The notes below the pieces were generated by a model. That model did no database searches and was not told the origin of the DNA. It worked only from the letters and a program-made list of their open reading frames with translations. This document shows positions 33,886-42,447 of a stretch of 64,000 nt of DNA, piece after piece. The translations under genes and the position numbers were made by a program. Position 1 is the stretch's first letter; the number at the start of each line of letters is the position of its first letter. The DNA comes from Tabrizicola caldifontis (lineage in GTDB: Bacteria; Pseudomonadota; Alphaproteobacteria; Rhodobacterales; Rhodobacteraceae), in the NCBI RefSeq assembly GCF_004762095.1, contig NZ_SIJH01000003.1, forward strand, positions 170,098-234,097, in the 5' to 3' direction.

Positions 33886-34740
33886 TCATACCCGGTCCAG
33901 CCGCAACCAGCGGCTGCTCGTGACATAGGCCAGTGTCACCACCGCCATCAGGATGACGGACAGGGCCGAAGCCAGCGGGAAGTTCCCGCTGCGGCCCAGT
34001 TGCAGCATGATCAGCTGCGGCAGGGTCAGTTCCGCGTTACCCCCCAGGATCTGCGGGGTGATGTAGTCGCCGATGCACAGCACGAAGGTCAGGAAGGCAC
34101 CGGTCACCACCCCCGGCAGGGTCAGCGGCAGGATGACATGGGCAAAGGTCTGCCAGCGACCGGCCCCCAGGTCCTGCGCGGCACGGGCATAGTTGGGCGA
34201 CAGCTGGATCAGGTTCGCATAGATGGTCAGCGTCAGCAGCATGACGAAGAAATGCACGAAGCCGATCACCGTGGCGGCCCGGGTTGATGCGATCTGCAAT
34301 GGCTCTGCAATCAGCCCCAGGCCCAGCAAGGTCTGGTTCACCACCCCGTTCTGCCCCAGCACCAGAAGCCAGGAATAGGACCGCACGACGTAGGAGGTCC
34401 AGAACGGCAGGACTGCCAGCAGAAGCGCCAGTCTCTGCCAACGGACCGGCACCCGGAAGGCGATGATTGCCGCAAGCGGATAGGCGAGAACGATGGATAT
34501 CACCGTCACGACCGCCGTGATCTCGAGGCTGTTGATCAGCGCCTTGAGCATCGTCCAGTCGGTAAAGATGCGGACATAGTTGCCTGCATCAAAGCCGTGC
34601 ACGATCTGCCGCCCTTCCATGTGCGCGAAGGAAAGGGCAACCATCCCGAGGAACGGCAGGATGAAGAAGGCCGCCGTCCAGAGCAGCGCCGGGGCCAGAA
34701 GGCCCCAGGCAAGGCGGCGGTCACGGGCGGCGAGGCTCAC
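33886..34740 (-). CDS. ABC transporter permease (PotB-like)
   Basis: A 284-residue permease with about six membrane segments and the conserved-loop AAQDLGAGRWQTFAHVILP. It is the first permease of the importer. Two starts compete: GTG at 34740, which gives a GTGA 4-base overlap with the binding-protein stop, and ATG at 34761. I prefer 34740 because 4-base overlaps dominate in this window. The palindromic element follows it. Confidence 0.82.
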   Translation of the reverse strand: MSLAARDRRLAWGLLAPALLWTAAFFILPFLGMVALSFAHMEGRQIVHGFDAGNYVRIFTDWTMLKALINSLEITAVVTVISIVLAYPLAAIIAFRVPVRWQRLALLLAVLPFWTSYVVRSYSWLLVLGQNGVVNQTLLGLGLIAEPLQIASTRAATVIGFVHFFVMLLTLTIYANLIQLSPNYARAAQDLGAGRWQTFAHVILPLTLPGVVTGAFLTFVLCIGDYITPQILGGNAELTLPQLIMLQLGRSGNFPLASALSVILMAVVTLAYVTSSRWLRLDRV

Positions 34741-35783
34741 TGGTTCAGCATCTCTGTCCAAAGATCCTGCATCGCGGTGTCAAGCGCGGCATCTGGGATC
34801 GGGTAAAGCTGGGCACGCGACAGGTATTCCGGCTGCCGGTCCCAGCGCAGGATCGCCTTTGCCTCATCGTCCAGCAGGTCGCCGGCCTTGGCATTCGCCG
34901 GCATGCCCCAATAGCACGAACTGGTCGCCAGCGCCGCCTGGCCTTCGGGCGACACGATGTATTTCACGAATTCCAGCGCGAGGTCGGGCTGGGACGAGCC
35001 CGCCACCACCCCGATCGACTGCGCCCAGCGCAGCGCACCCTGTTTCGGGATCGTCCAGTCGAGGTTCGGATTTTCCGAGGCCAGCACAGCCGTCAACCAT
35101 TCGCCTCCACCCACGACGATATCGACCTCTCCGGTGGCAAGCGCCGTCTGCGCCGCAACCACCTCGGACACCTGCTTCGACGCCTTGCGCAAAGCCATCA
35201 GCGGTTCGCGCAGCGTGGCAAGCGTATCGGCAGTGATATCGGCCGTATTCACCCCCTGGCCAAGCGCCACCAGGCCCAGCACCGGCAGATAATAGTCGTA
35301 GATTGCGATCCGCCCGTCATACTTGCCCGAAGTCAGGCTTGCCATGTCTTCCATGTCGGCCGGATCGACCTTCGACTTGTCGTAGGAGATGGTGTTGTAG
35401 CCGAACTTCTCGGTGACCGCGTAGGTCTTGCCGTCCACCACGTTGTTTTCGGCCATGACCAGCTCGGGGAAGAAATCGGCCGTCGGCAACTGGTCAGCGG
35501 GAAGTTCGGCCAGATGCCCGGCCTCGACCGCGCGCTTCACGTCGACAGCGTCGATCACCAGCACATCCCAATCGCCGGGGCGCGACTGCTCCAGGATCGC
35601 AAGGCCCGCCGCGGTGCCTTCGTATTCCTTCAGGTTTACCTTGACGCCGAACTTTTCCTCGAAAGGCCTGATCAGGGCCGGGTCGGTGTGGTCACACCAC
35701 ACAAGCGCGTTCAGTTCCTGCGCCAGGCCGGGCGTGGCGGTCATAAGCAGGGCAAGGCAGGTGGCGGGAAGATTGCGGGCCAT
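34737..35783 (-). CDS. ABC transporter periplasmic binding protein (PotD-like)
   Basis: A 348-residue extracellular solute-binding protein with a signal peptide (LALLMTATPGLA). Its fold class and the gene order match polyamine receptors (PotD/PotF-like), but the ligand is not certain. GGAG lies 6 bases before the ATG at 35783, which I use; in-frame ATGs at 35789 and 35795 are alternatives. It heads the importer operon and diverges from a TetR gene. Confidence 0.82.
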   Translation of the reverse strand: MARNLPATCLALLMTATPGLAQELNALVWCDHTDPALIRPFEEKFGVKVNLKEYEGTAAGLAILEQSRPGDWDVLVIDAVDVKRAVEAGHLAELPADQLPTADFFPELVMAENNVVDGKTYAVTEKFGYNTISYDKSKVDPADMEDMASLTSGKYDGRIAIYDYYLPVLGLVALGQGVNTADITADTLATLREPLMALRKASKQVSEVVAAQTALATGEVDIVVGGGEWLTAVLASENPNLDWTIPKQGALRWAQSIGVVAGSSQPDLALEFVKYIVSPEGQAALATSSCYWGMPANAKAGDLLDDEAKAILRWDRQPEYLSRAQLYPIPDAALDTAMQDLWTEMLNQ

Positions 35784-35828
35784 TGTCATCTCCATGTCTG
35801 GGGGCCTCTCGCGGGCACTTGAGAAAAG

Positions 35829-35846
35829 AATTGAGTTCGTTCAATT
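35829..35846. promoter_or_regulatory. Candidate TetR operator
   Basis: AATTGA, six bases, TCAATT: a perfect inverted repeat in the 102-base space between the divergent binding-protein gene and the TetR gene. AT-rich surroundings fit a promoter region. Confidence 0.55.
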
Positions 35847-35885
35847 TTGAAGTCAACATCAAATTATGGGCATCCTGGACGTTAC

Positions 35886-36500
35886 ATGACCGGACTGCGC
35901 GAAAGACAGAAGGCTGACCGCACGCGCCGGATCCTCGAGGCGGCATCGACGCTGTTCCGTGCGCAGGGCTATGACGCCGTCAGGATCGAGGACATAGCGG
36001 CAGCGGCAGAGGTATCGTCCGGCACCTGCTACAACTACTTCTCGACAAAGGGCGACATCCTGCTGGCCATCGTCTCGATGGAGGTGGAAGAGGTGGTCGA
36101 AGCCGGAGAAAGCGTTGTCGCCGATCCGCCGCCCGACATCGCGCAGGCGCTGGATGCGCTGATCCGCATCTATTACAACCATTCGCTGCACTACTTGTCA
36201 AAGGCGATGTGGCGCACGGCCATGGCCCTGTCGATCGGGGCGCCCGGCACGCCCTTTTCGCAGCGCTATACGGCGCTTGACGGTCTGCTGACCGGGCAGG
36301 TCTGCGCCCTGATCGCGGCGCTGCGTCAGCGCGGCCTGGCAAGAGAGGATTTCGATGTTCAGGCCATGGGGCAGATCATCTTCAGTAGCCTGAACCAGCT
36401 GTTCATGGAATTCGTCAAGCAGGACGAGATGGCACTTTCCGACCTGCACCGGTCAAGCGCGGCCCAGACTGCAGCCCTTGCCATGCTGATGCGACGGTAG
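35886..36500 (+). CDS. TetR-family transcriptional regulator
   Basis: A 204-residue regulator with the TetR helix-turn-helix (RILEAASTLFRAQGYDAVRIEDIAAAAEV, shown here only as a named region at about residues 17-45) followed by SSGTCYNYFSTKGDIL. The C-terminal ligand domain is not informative. ATG 35886 (MTGLRERQKADR) is preferred over an upstream one at 35847. It diverges from the polyamine-type importer and probably controls it through the inverted repeat at 35829. Confidence 0.85.
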   Translation: MTGLRERQKADRTRRILEAASTLFRAQGYDAVRIEDIAAAAEVSSGTCYNYFSTKGDILLAIVSMEVEEVVEAGESVVADPPPDIAQALDALIRIYYNHSLHYLSKAMWRTAMALSIGAPGTPFSQRYTALDGLLTGQVCALIAALRQRGLAREDFDVQAMGQIIFSSLNQLFMEFVKQDEMALSDLHRSSAAQTAALAMLMRR

Positions 36501-36705
36501 CGCCGGCCGCCATCCGGTCTTGCGCACATCCCGCGCAGCTGGCGGAAAGGGCGACGGCATGGGCGGCCCGGCCCTTCACTTTCGTCGCGCGGGCAAAGGT
36601 CGCAATCCGCCCCCATGTCGTTTTCTGACGCCAAAGGTCGGGTGGACTTGCCCGGAATCCCGTCGCTCTGGCAGATAGGGGCAAACCTTCTGGGGAGTCC
36701 GTCCA

Positions 36706-39204
36706 ATGAAAACCCATGTGAAAGCCCTTGTCGTCGGTGGTGGCGCAGTCGGCACCGGGATCGCCTATCACCTGGCCAAGGCCGGCTGGGACACGATGCT
36801 GGTCGAACGCGACGAGCTGACCGCGGGCTCCACCTGGCATGCCGCCGGGCTGCTGCCTTTGTTCAACATGTCCTACGCTACGACCCACATCCACAAGTAT
36901 TCGGTGGATTTCTACAAGGGGCTTGAGGCCGAGACCGGGCTGAACCCCGGCTTCTATGTCGTCGGCAACCTGCGCATGGCCCAGACCCAGGCGCGGATGG
37001 ACGAATACATGCTGTATTCGTCGGTCGCTGAAACCGCCGGGGTCTATCACGAATTCCTGACGCCGAAAGAGATCAAGGACCGCTGGCCGCTGGTGAGGAC
37101 AGAGGATCTGGTCGGCGCGCTCTACCACCCGCAGGACGGCTACATCAACCCGGCCGACGTGACGCAGGCCATGGCCAAGGGCGCGCGCCAGTTGGGTGCC
37201 ACGATCGAACGCAAGATCCAGGTCGATGGCTACCGCTGGACCGGCAGCGAATGGATCGTCTCCTGCACGCGGCTGGAAGACAAGGGCGGGATGCTGATCC
37301 CGACCGACGACCGCTTCGAGATCCGCGCCGAACATGTCGTCACCGCCACCGGCAACCATGCCCAGCGCACCGCGCGGCTGCTCGGGATCAAGATCCCCGC
37401 GATCCCGGTCGAACACCAGTATATCGTGACCGAGCCCGACCCGGCCCTTGTCGAATGGCGCAAGTCCAATCCCCAGCATCCGGTCCTGCGCGACGCCGAC
37501 GCCAAGTGGTATGTGCGCGAGGAACGCGGCGGCTGGATCCTTGGCCCCTACGAAAAGGGCGCCCCCGCGCGCTTCCAGTACGGCGTCCCCGACAGCTTCC
37601 GCGCCGATCTCTTCCCGCTCGACCTGGAACGGATCGAGCAGGAATACATGTCCTTCATCCACCGGATCCCGTCTTCGGAAACCGTGGGACTGAAGGACGA
37701 TTACAACGGCCCGATCTGCTATACCCCCGACGGCAACCCGCTGGTCGGCCCGGCCCCCGGACTGCGCAACATGTGGCTGGCCGAAGGCTTCAGCTTCGGC
37801 ATCACCGCCGCGGGCGGCACGGGCTATTATCTCGCCCAGCTGATGACGGAGGGCGAGGCGGAAATCGACATGGCCTCCCTCGACCCCAAGCGCTACGGGT
37901 CATGGATGACGACGGAATACGCCTCGCGCAAGAACGAGGAATGCTATGCCCACGTCTTCATCCTGCACCACCCGGACGAGGAACGCGAAGCCTGCCGCCC
38001 CCTGCGCACCGCCCCGGCCTATGACCGGCAGAAGGAGATGGGCGCCCAGTTCGGCCAGGTGAACGGCTGGGAACGGCCCAACTACTATGGGCCCAAGGAC
38101 GCGCCCGAGACCTTCGACCACGACGGGCGCAGCTTCCGCCGCGGCACCTGGTGGCCCTATGCAGTGGAAGAGGCGAAGGCGATCCGCAATGCGGTCGGCA
38201 TCATCGACGCCTCGGCCTTCACCAAGCATCTGGTGCGCGGCCCGGGCGCCACGGCCTTCCTCGACCATTTCACCTGCAACAAGCTGCCGAACGTGGGCCG
38301 GATCAACCTGACCTACGCGCTGACCGACCACGGCACGACGCGCACCGAATACACCATCGTCCGCCTGAAACAGGACGAATACTACCTGATCTCTGCCGGG
38401 GCCTGGACGGCCTATGACGCGGATTTCCTGCTGAAATCGGCCGAGGACTGGATGGCGCAGGGCGGCGGGCACATCGACATCCATGACGTGACGACCCAAT
38501 GGGGCGTCTATGCCCTGGCCGGCCCGAACTCGCGCGCGCTGTTGAAGGAGATCGTCAAGGACGCCGATCCCGAAACGGTGCTGGGCAACAAGCGCTTCCC
38601 CTGGCTTTCCTACCGCGACATCGAACTGGGCATGTGCCCGGTCCGCGCCGTCCGCGTGGCCTATACCGGGGAACTCGGCTGGGAACTGCACCATCCGATC
38701 GAATTCGGCCGCTATCTCTGGGATCTGCTCTGGTCGGTGGGCGAAAAGCACGGGCTGAAGGGCGTCGGCGCCCGGGCGCAGAACTGGCTGCGGCAGGAAA
38801 AGAGCTATCGCGCCTTCGGGTCCGAGCTTGGCCGCGACGCCACCCCGCTGGAAGGTGGGCTCGACCGGTTCGTGGACCTGTCGAAGGACTTCCGCGGCAA
38901 GGCGAAGATGCTGGAGACCGGCATCCGCTTCAAATGCGTGACGCTTCTGATCGACGGCCCGGAGGACACCGATCCCTGGGGCAAGGAGGCGATCTTCCAC
39001 GACGGGGTCAAGGTCGGTCGCCTGACCTCGGGCGGCTGGTCGGTCGCCTTCGGCAAGCAGATCGGCATGGGCTATGTCCACCCCGACCTGGCCACCCCCG
39101 GCCAGAAGCTGAAGGTGAAGATCCAGCTGAAGGAATGGGACGCAGTGGTGACCGAAGACAGCCCCTACGACCCGGCCAACGCGCGCATCCGCGTGGACGG
39201 CTAA
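36706..39204 (+). CDS. GcvT-family FAD oxidoreductase (dimethylglycine/sarcosine dehydrogenase-like)
   Basis: An 832-residue flavoprotein with an N-terminal DAO-type FAD domain (VVGGGAVGTGIAYHLAKAG) and the STWHAAG motif, in which His45 is the position of the covalent FAD link in dimethylglycine dehydrogenases. The C-terminal half is a GcvT-type folate-binding domain. The enzyme class demethylates N-methylglycines and passes the one-carbon unit to tetrahydrofolate. The exact methylamine is not settled. A likely terminator hairpin follows 12 bases after the stop. Confidence 0.85.
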   Translation: MKTHVKALVVGGGAVGTGIAYHLAKAGWDTMLVERDELTAGSTWHAAGLLPLFNMSYATTHIHKYSVDFYKGLEAETGLNPGFYVVGNLRMAQTQARMDEYMLYSSVAETAGVYHEFLTPKEIKDRWPLVRTEDLVGALYHPQDGYINPADVTQAMAKGARQLGATIERKIQVDGYRWTGSEWIVSCTRLEDKGGMLIPTDDRFEIRAEHVVTATGNHAQRTARLLGIKIPAIPVEHQYIVTEPDPALVEWRKSNPQHPVLRDADAKWYVREERGGWILGPYEKGAPARFQYGVPDSFRADLFPLDLERIEQEYMSFIHRIPSSETVGLKDDYNGPICYTPDGNPLVGPAPGLRNMWLAEGFSFGITAAGGTGYYLAQLMTEGEAEIDMASLDPKRYGSWMTTEYASRKNEECYAHVFILHHPDEEREACRPLRTAPAYDRQKEMGAQFGQVNGWERPNYYGPKDAPETFDHDGRSFRRGTWWPYAVEEAKAIRNAVGIIDASAFTKHLVRGPGATAFLDHFTCNKLPNVGRINLTYALTDHGTTRTEYTIVRLKQDEYYLISAGAWTAYDADFLLKSAEDWMAQGGGHIDIHDVTTQWGVYALAGPNSRALLKEIVKDADPETVLGNKRFPWLSYRDIELGMCPVRAVRVAYTGELGWELHHPIEFGRYLWDLLWSVGEKHGLKGVGARAQNWLRQEKSYRAFGSELGRDATPLEGGLDRFVDLSKDFRGKAKMLETGIRFKCVTLLIDGPEDTDPWGKEAIFHDGVKVGRLTSGGWSVAFGKQIGMGYVHPDLATPGQKLKVKIQLKEWDAVVTEDSPYDPANARIRVDG

Positions 39205-39216
39205 GGGGATTGCAGC

Positions 39217-39240
39217 GCCGCAATCCGTGCGGATTGCGGC
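39217..39240 (+). terminator. Hairpin after the GcvT-family gene
   Basis: A perfect 10-base stem, GCCGCAATCC and GGATTGCGGC, around a GTGC loop, starting 12 bases after the stop. There is no clear T-run, so a rho-independent terminator is probable but not certain. Confidence 0.6.
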
Positions 39241-39314
39241 CATCGGCAAGTCTTCGCCGCCCGGCTTGAACCCTGGCCCCGGCATCTCCATTTCGTGGTG
39301 CCGGGAGTAGACGG

Positions 39315-39632
39315 ATGACCCGACGCGAGCGCAGGTTCCAAAGACAGTTCGATGTGCTGGCACGTCTGATCCCGCCGTTGCGGGAACCCATGTCCCATTT
39401 GCGGCGCGACAGCTGGTTCCCCGTGCGCTTTCCACTGGCCTTGCTGCTGATTGCCGGCAGTCTTCTGTCGTTTCTGCCCTTCCTCGGCCTTTGGATGCTG
39501 CCGCTGGGCCTGCTGCTCCTGGCCGTCGATCTGCCGGTTCTGCGCGAGCCGATCTCGGCCGCGATCATCCGGGCCCGGCGCCGGTTCCGTCGCTGGCGGC
39601 GCCACTGGCGAGCCGGCCGCGGCAAACCGTGA
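39315..39632 (+). CDS. Small membrane protein, paralogue 1 of a tandem pair
   Basis: A 105-residue protein of unknown function. It has a basic N terminus (MTRRERRFQRQFD), two hydrophobic segments (LALLLIAGSLLSFLPFLG and LWMLPLGLLLLAVDLPV) and an Arg-rich C terminus. The next gene encodes a close copy of it. Both look like small inner-membrane proteins with cytoplasmic tails. No known domain was recognised. Confidence 0.75.
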   Translation: MTRRERRFQRQFDVLARLIPPLREPMSHLRRDSWFPVRFPLALLLIAGSLLSFLPFLGLWMLPLGLLLLAVDLPVLREPISAAIIRARRRFRRWRRHWRAGRGKP

Positions 39633-39690
39633 TCCGCCTGTTGCATCCCTGTCGCACCATCGTGCGATCCATCCCCCCGGACCCAGAACC

Positions 39691-40002
39691 ATGACACGGC
39701 GCGAGCGCAGATTTCACCGGCAGTTCGACGCGCTGGAGCGGTTGATCCCGCCCCTGCGTGTGCCGATGTCGCGGCTCAGGCGGGGTAGCTGGTTCCCGGT
39801 CCGATTTCCGCTGGCGATCCTGTTCACCTTCGGCGGCTTGCTGTGGTTCCTGCCGGTCTTCGGCCTGTGGATGCTGCCTGCGGGGCTGCTGTTGCTGGCC
39901 GTGGACCTGCCGCATCTGCGTGGTCCGATTTCGGCGCTTGTCATCCGTGGCCGATACAACGTGAAACGCTGGCTGCGCCGCTGGCGCGACCGGCGGGGTT
40001 AA
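39691..40002 (+). CDS. Small membrane protein, paralogue 2 of a tandem pair
   Basis: A 103-residue protein that is clearly a tandem duplicate of the preceding gene: both share MTRRERRF.RQFD, LIPPLR, SWFPVRFPLA and WMLP.GLLLLAVDLP. The two genes are 58 bases apart. Its stop overlaps the stop of the convergent GH25 gene by a few bases (39999-40002). Function unknown. A longer frame in the same phase starts inside paralogue 1 and is not used. Confidence 0.75.
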   Translation: MTRRERRFHRQFDALERLIPPLRVPMSRLRRGSWFPVRFPLAILFTFGGLLWFLPVFGLWMLPAGLLLLAVDLPHLRGPISALVIRGRYNVKRWLRRWRDRRG

Positions 40003-40787
40003 AGCCGGCGCGCGCGCAGCCAGTCGGCCCAGGCCTGTTTCGTGCCGCCGAAGACGTTGATGTCGACCTGCCCGGCGATCCCGGGCACCACCCCGGTCGA
40101 GGTATATTGCCAGAACCGCCAGGCCCGGCCGTCATAGACACCATGCGGATGATCGGCGACCGATCGCAGCCAGAACTCTTCCCCCTCCATGCGCCACAAC
40201 TGGCTGTCGTTGAAGAAATCGACTGTGGTGTAGATCAGGGGGCGCTGGCCATAGTGCCGTTCCACAAGATCCAGGAAGATGCGCGCCTCTTCACGGATGG
40301 TCGCCCCGTCGCGCCGGATGGTGCAGGTCGGGCTGAAGGGCGTCCATTCCATGTCCAGAACGGGCGGCAGCGCGCCGGGCGTGCGCGGGACATGCCGGAT
40401 GAACCAGCGCGCCTGCTCCTCTGCCGGGCGGCAGTGGTAGAAGAAGTGATAGGCCCCGCGTTTCACCCCGGCAGCGCCGGCGCCCTGCCAATGGGCATGG
40501 AACATCGGATCCAGCATGTCGCCGCCCTCGGTCGCCTTAATGAAGGCGAAGTTCACCCCGTTTGCCCGGGCCGTGGGCCAGTCGATGCTGGTCTGATAGC
40601 GCGAGATGTCGATTCCATGCACCGGATAGCGATCGGGCGACCGGTCGGGCCAAGCCACCGGCCTCTCATCCGAAAAGTTCGACGACGTGACCGTGATCGT
40701 GTCCTGCGGGTCCGGGGCACGGTCCCGCTGCGTGCCGACGCAGGCCGACAGGGTCAGGGCAAGGGCGACGTACAGAAGGCGGATCAT
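39999..40787 (-). CDS. GH25-family lysozyme-like lipoprotein
   Basis: A 262-residue glycoside hydrolase family 25 protein. A lipoprotein signal is seen (LTLSAC, lipid Cys16). The catalytic region shows GIDISRYQTSIDW and VLDMEWTP, the usual acidic positions of the family. It should cleave peptidoglycan, probably in the periplasm or at the outer membrane. ATG 40787 begins the lipoprotein signal. It is convergent with the small membrane paralogue. Confidence 0.85.
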   Translation of the reverse strand: MIRLLYVALALTLSACVGTQRDRAPDPQDTITVTSSNFSDERPVAWPDRSPDRYPVHGIDISRYQTSIDWPTARANGVNFAFIKATEGGDMLDPMFHAHWQGAGAAGVKRGAYHFFYHCRPAEEQARWFIRHVPRTPGALPPVLDMEWTPFSPTCTIRRDGATIREEARIFLDLVERHYGQRPLIYTTVDFFNDSQLWRMEGEEFWLRSVADHPHGVYDGRAWRFWQYTSTGVVPGIAGQVDINVFGGTKQAWADWLRARRL

Positions 40788-40854
40788 CCCCTGATGCTGC
40801 CAAGCTACGCCAGCCCTGTCACCCCCGAATTTCCCGGTGTGGCGGAAAGTCCCC

Positions 40855-41205
40855 TCAGCCCCTGGCGGCCAATTCGTCCCAGCAGGCCAAGGCGTGGCCG
40901 GCATACATCAGCCCCGGCCCGCCGCCCATCTGGACCGCCATGGCCAGGACATCGCCCAGTTCCTCGCGGGTGGCTCCGGCCTTCATCAGCACCTCGACGT
41001 GAAAGTTGATGCAGGGCTCGCAGCGCAGAACGACGGACATGCCAAGCGCGATGTATTCCTTTTCCTTCGCGCTCAGCGGGCCATTGTCCTTGACCGCTTT
41101 CGAAAGGGCGCCGAAGCCCTTGGCCGTTTCCGGCACCAGCGCATTCAGCGCCCGCAATTCACGGCGCATCCCGGTGATCTTCTCATGATAGGTCGTTTCC
41201 GGCAT
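40855..41205 (-). CDS. AhpD/carboxymuconolactone decarboxylase-like protein
   Basis: A 116-residue protein of the carboxymuconolactone decarboxylase/AhpD group. The redox Cys pair C62 and C65 (RCEPCINFH) with His69 is the AhpD active-site pattern. It likely acts as a peroxidase or thiol oxidoreductase. ATG 41205 has GGAGG 5 bases upstream; an ATG at 41217 would be less well placed. Confidence 0.82.
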   Translation of the reverse strand: MPETTYHEKITGMRRELRALNALVPETAKGFGALSKAVKDNGPLSAKEKEYIALGMSVVLRCEPCINFHVEVLMKAGATREELGDVLAMAVQMGGGPGLMYAGHALACWDELAARG

Positions 41206-41266
41206 CGGGGCCTCCATTCCTGGGCCCCGGATCGCACGGCCCGCCCGGTCCGTGCCTTGACGCAGG

Positions 41267-42343
41267 TCAACCGAAGCGCGCCGCAGACAACGCCGCCACC
41301 AGATCGTTCCCGATTTCCGGGGTACGGCCGCCGATCAGGTCGGCCGCCAGACGGCTGGCCGCCGGGCAGGTCTGGAAACCATAGCCCCCCTGCCCGGCCA
41401 GCCAGAAGAAGCCGGGCTCGCGTGCATCCGGGCCGATCACCAGCACCCGGTCGGGCGCAAAGGTGCGCAAGCCTGCCCAGCTGGAAATCAGCCGTGTCAC
41501 CGGTTCGGTCACCATCTCCTCATACCGCGCCAGCCCCTCGGCAAGGACCATGTCATCGGCCCAGGCGTCGTGCGGCTCCATCAGATCCTCCTCGGCCGGA
41601 CTGACGATCAGGGCGCCAGCATCGGGCTTGGCATACCAGTCCTCGCCCGGCCCGAAGATCATCGGCCAGCGGCTGATGTCCTGCCCGCCGGGCGCGGGGA
41701 TGCGTGCCATCGACCGGCGGAAGGGGGCAAAGCCCAGCGGCCGAACCCCGGCCAGTTTCGCGACCTCGTCCACCCAGGCCCCGGCGGCGTTCACGATCAT
41801 CCGCGCGGTGAAGCTGCCTGCTGCACTGTCAACGCGCCAGCCGGTGCCCTGTTTCGTGATCGCAGTCACGCGCGCCCTGGTCAGGATCCGCGCGCCCCGC
41901 CCCTTCGCCTCGCGCGCGAAGCCCTGCAACAGAAGGTCGGTATCCACATCCTCTGCATGGGCGGCATACCCCGCCAACGCCACCGTATCAGGGTTGAGGA
42001 TCGGCACGATCGCGCGGGCCTCCTCGACGCTGATCCGGTCAAACTCCATCGCGGCAAGATCCTGCTCGTAGGCCTCGCGCGCCTCGGCCTTGGCCACCAG
42101 CAGCAGCCCGCGCGGCGACAGCACCCCCGGCAGGCTGCGGAAATGCGCCTCGGATGCCATCGACAGGGCCACCACCGCCGGCGCCCCGTAACGCGGCTCA
42201 TACAGCGCGGCCGACCTGCCCGAGGCATGATGCGCCAGCGCATCCTCGCCCTCCAGCACGATGACCGAGCCCATTTCCGACAGCCGCGCCGCCGCCGAGA
42301 TGCCGGCGATCCCTCCGCCGACGATCAGAAAATCCGCGTCCAT
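41267..42343 (-). CDS. FAD-dependent amine/amino-acid oxidoreductase (DAO family)
   Basis: A 358-residue DAO-type flavoprotein. It has the dinucleotide motif VGGGIAGISAAARL near the start and ends with a WLAGQGGYGFQTCPAASRLA segment typical of D-amino-acid or glycine-oxidase-like enzymes. Substrate unknown. ATG 42343 (MDADFLIVGGG) is used. The upstream space holds two hairpins and a repeat member. Confidence 0.82.
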   Translation of the reverse strand: MDADFLIVGGGIAGISAAARLSEMGSVIVLEGEDALAHHASGRSAALYEPRYGAPAVVALSMASEAHFRSLPGVLSPRGLLLVAKAEAREAYEQDLAAMEFDRISVEEARAIVPILNPDTVALAGYAAHAEDVDTDLLLQGFAREAKGRGARILTRARVTAITKQGTGWRVDSAAGSFTARMIVNAAGAWVDEVAKLAGVRPLGFAPFRRSMARIPAPGGQDISRWPMIFGPGEDWYAKPDAGALIVSPAEEDLMEPHDAWADDMVLAEGLARYEEMVTEPVTRLISSWAGLRTFAPDRVLVIGPDAREPGFFWLAGQGGYGFQTCPAASRLAADLIGGRTPEIGNDLVAALSAARFG

Positions 42344-42364
42344 GATCCACCTCTCCACAAGAAA

Positions 42365-42385
42365 GGGCATGGCGAGACCATGCCC
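42365..42385 (-). terminator. Hairpin downstream of the BMP-type receptor gene
   Basis: GGGCATGG and CCATGCCC form a perfect 8-base stem with a 5-base loop. On the minus strand it is followed by TTTCTT, and it lies after the stop at 42448, so it probably ends the importer transcript. Confidence 0.6.
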
Positions 42386-42389
42386 CTCT

Positions 42390-42437
42390 TCCGTTCACAA
42401 ATATCCCACGGGGGTCCGGGGGTGTGAAACCCCCGGC
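42390..42437 (+). repeat. Member of the AAATAT-CCC repeat family with a hairpin
   Basis: Starts CACAAATATCCCACGGGGG and ends with a perfect CCGGGGGT/ACCCCCGG hairpin (42416-42436). It resembles repeats near 19548 and 51390. It lies between the FAD oxidoreductase and the BMP-type receptor gene and may add to termination. Confidence 0.55.
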
Positions 42438-42447
42438 CCGAACGGTA

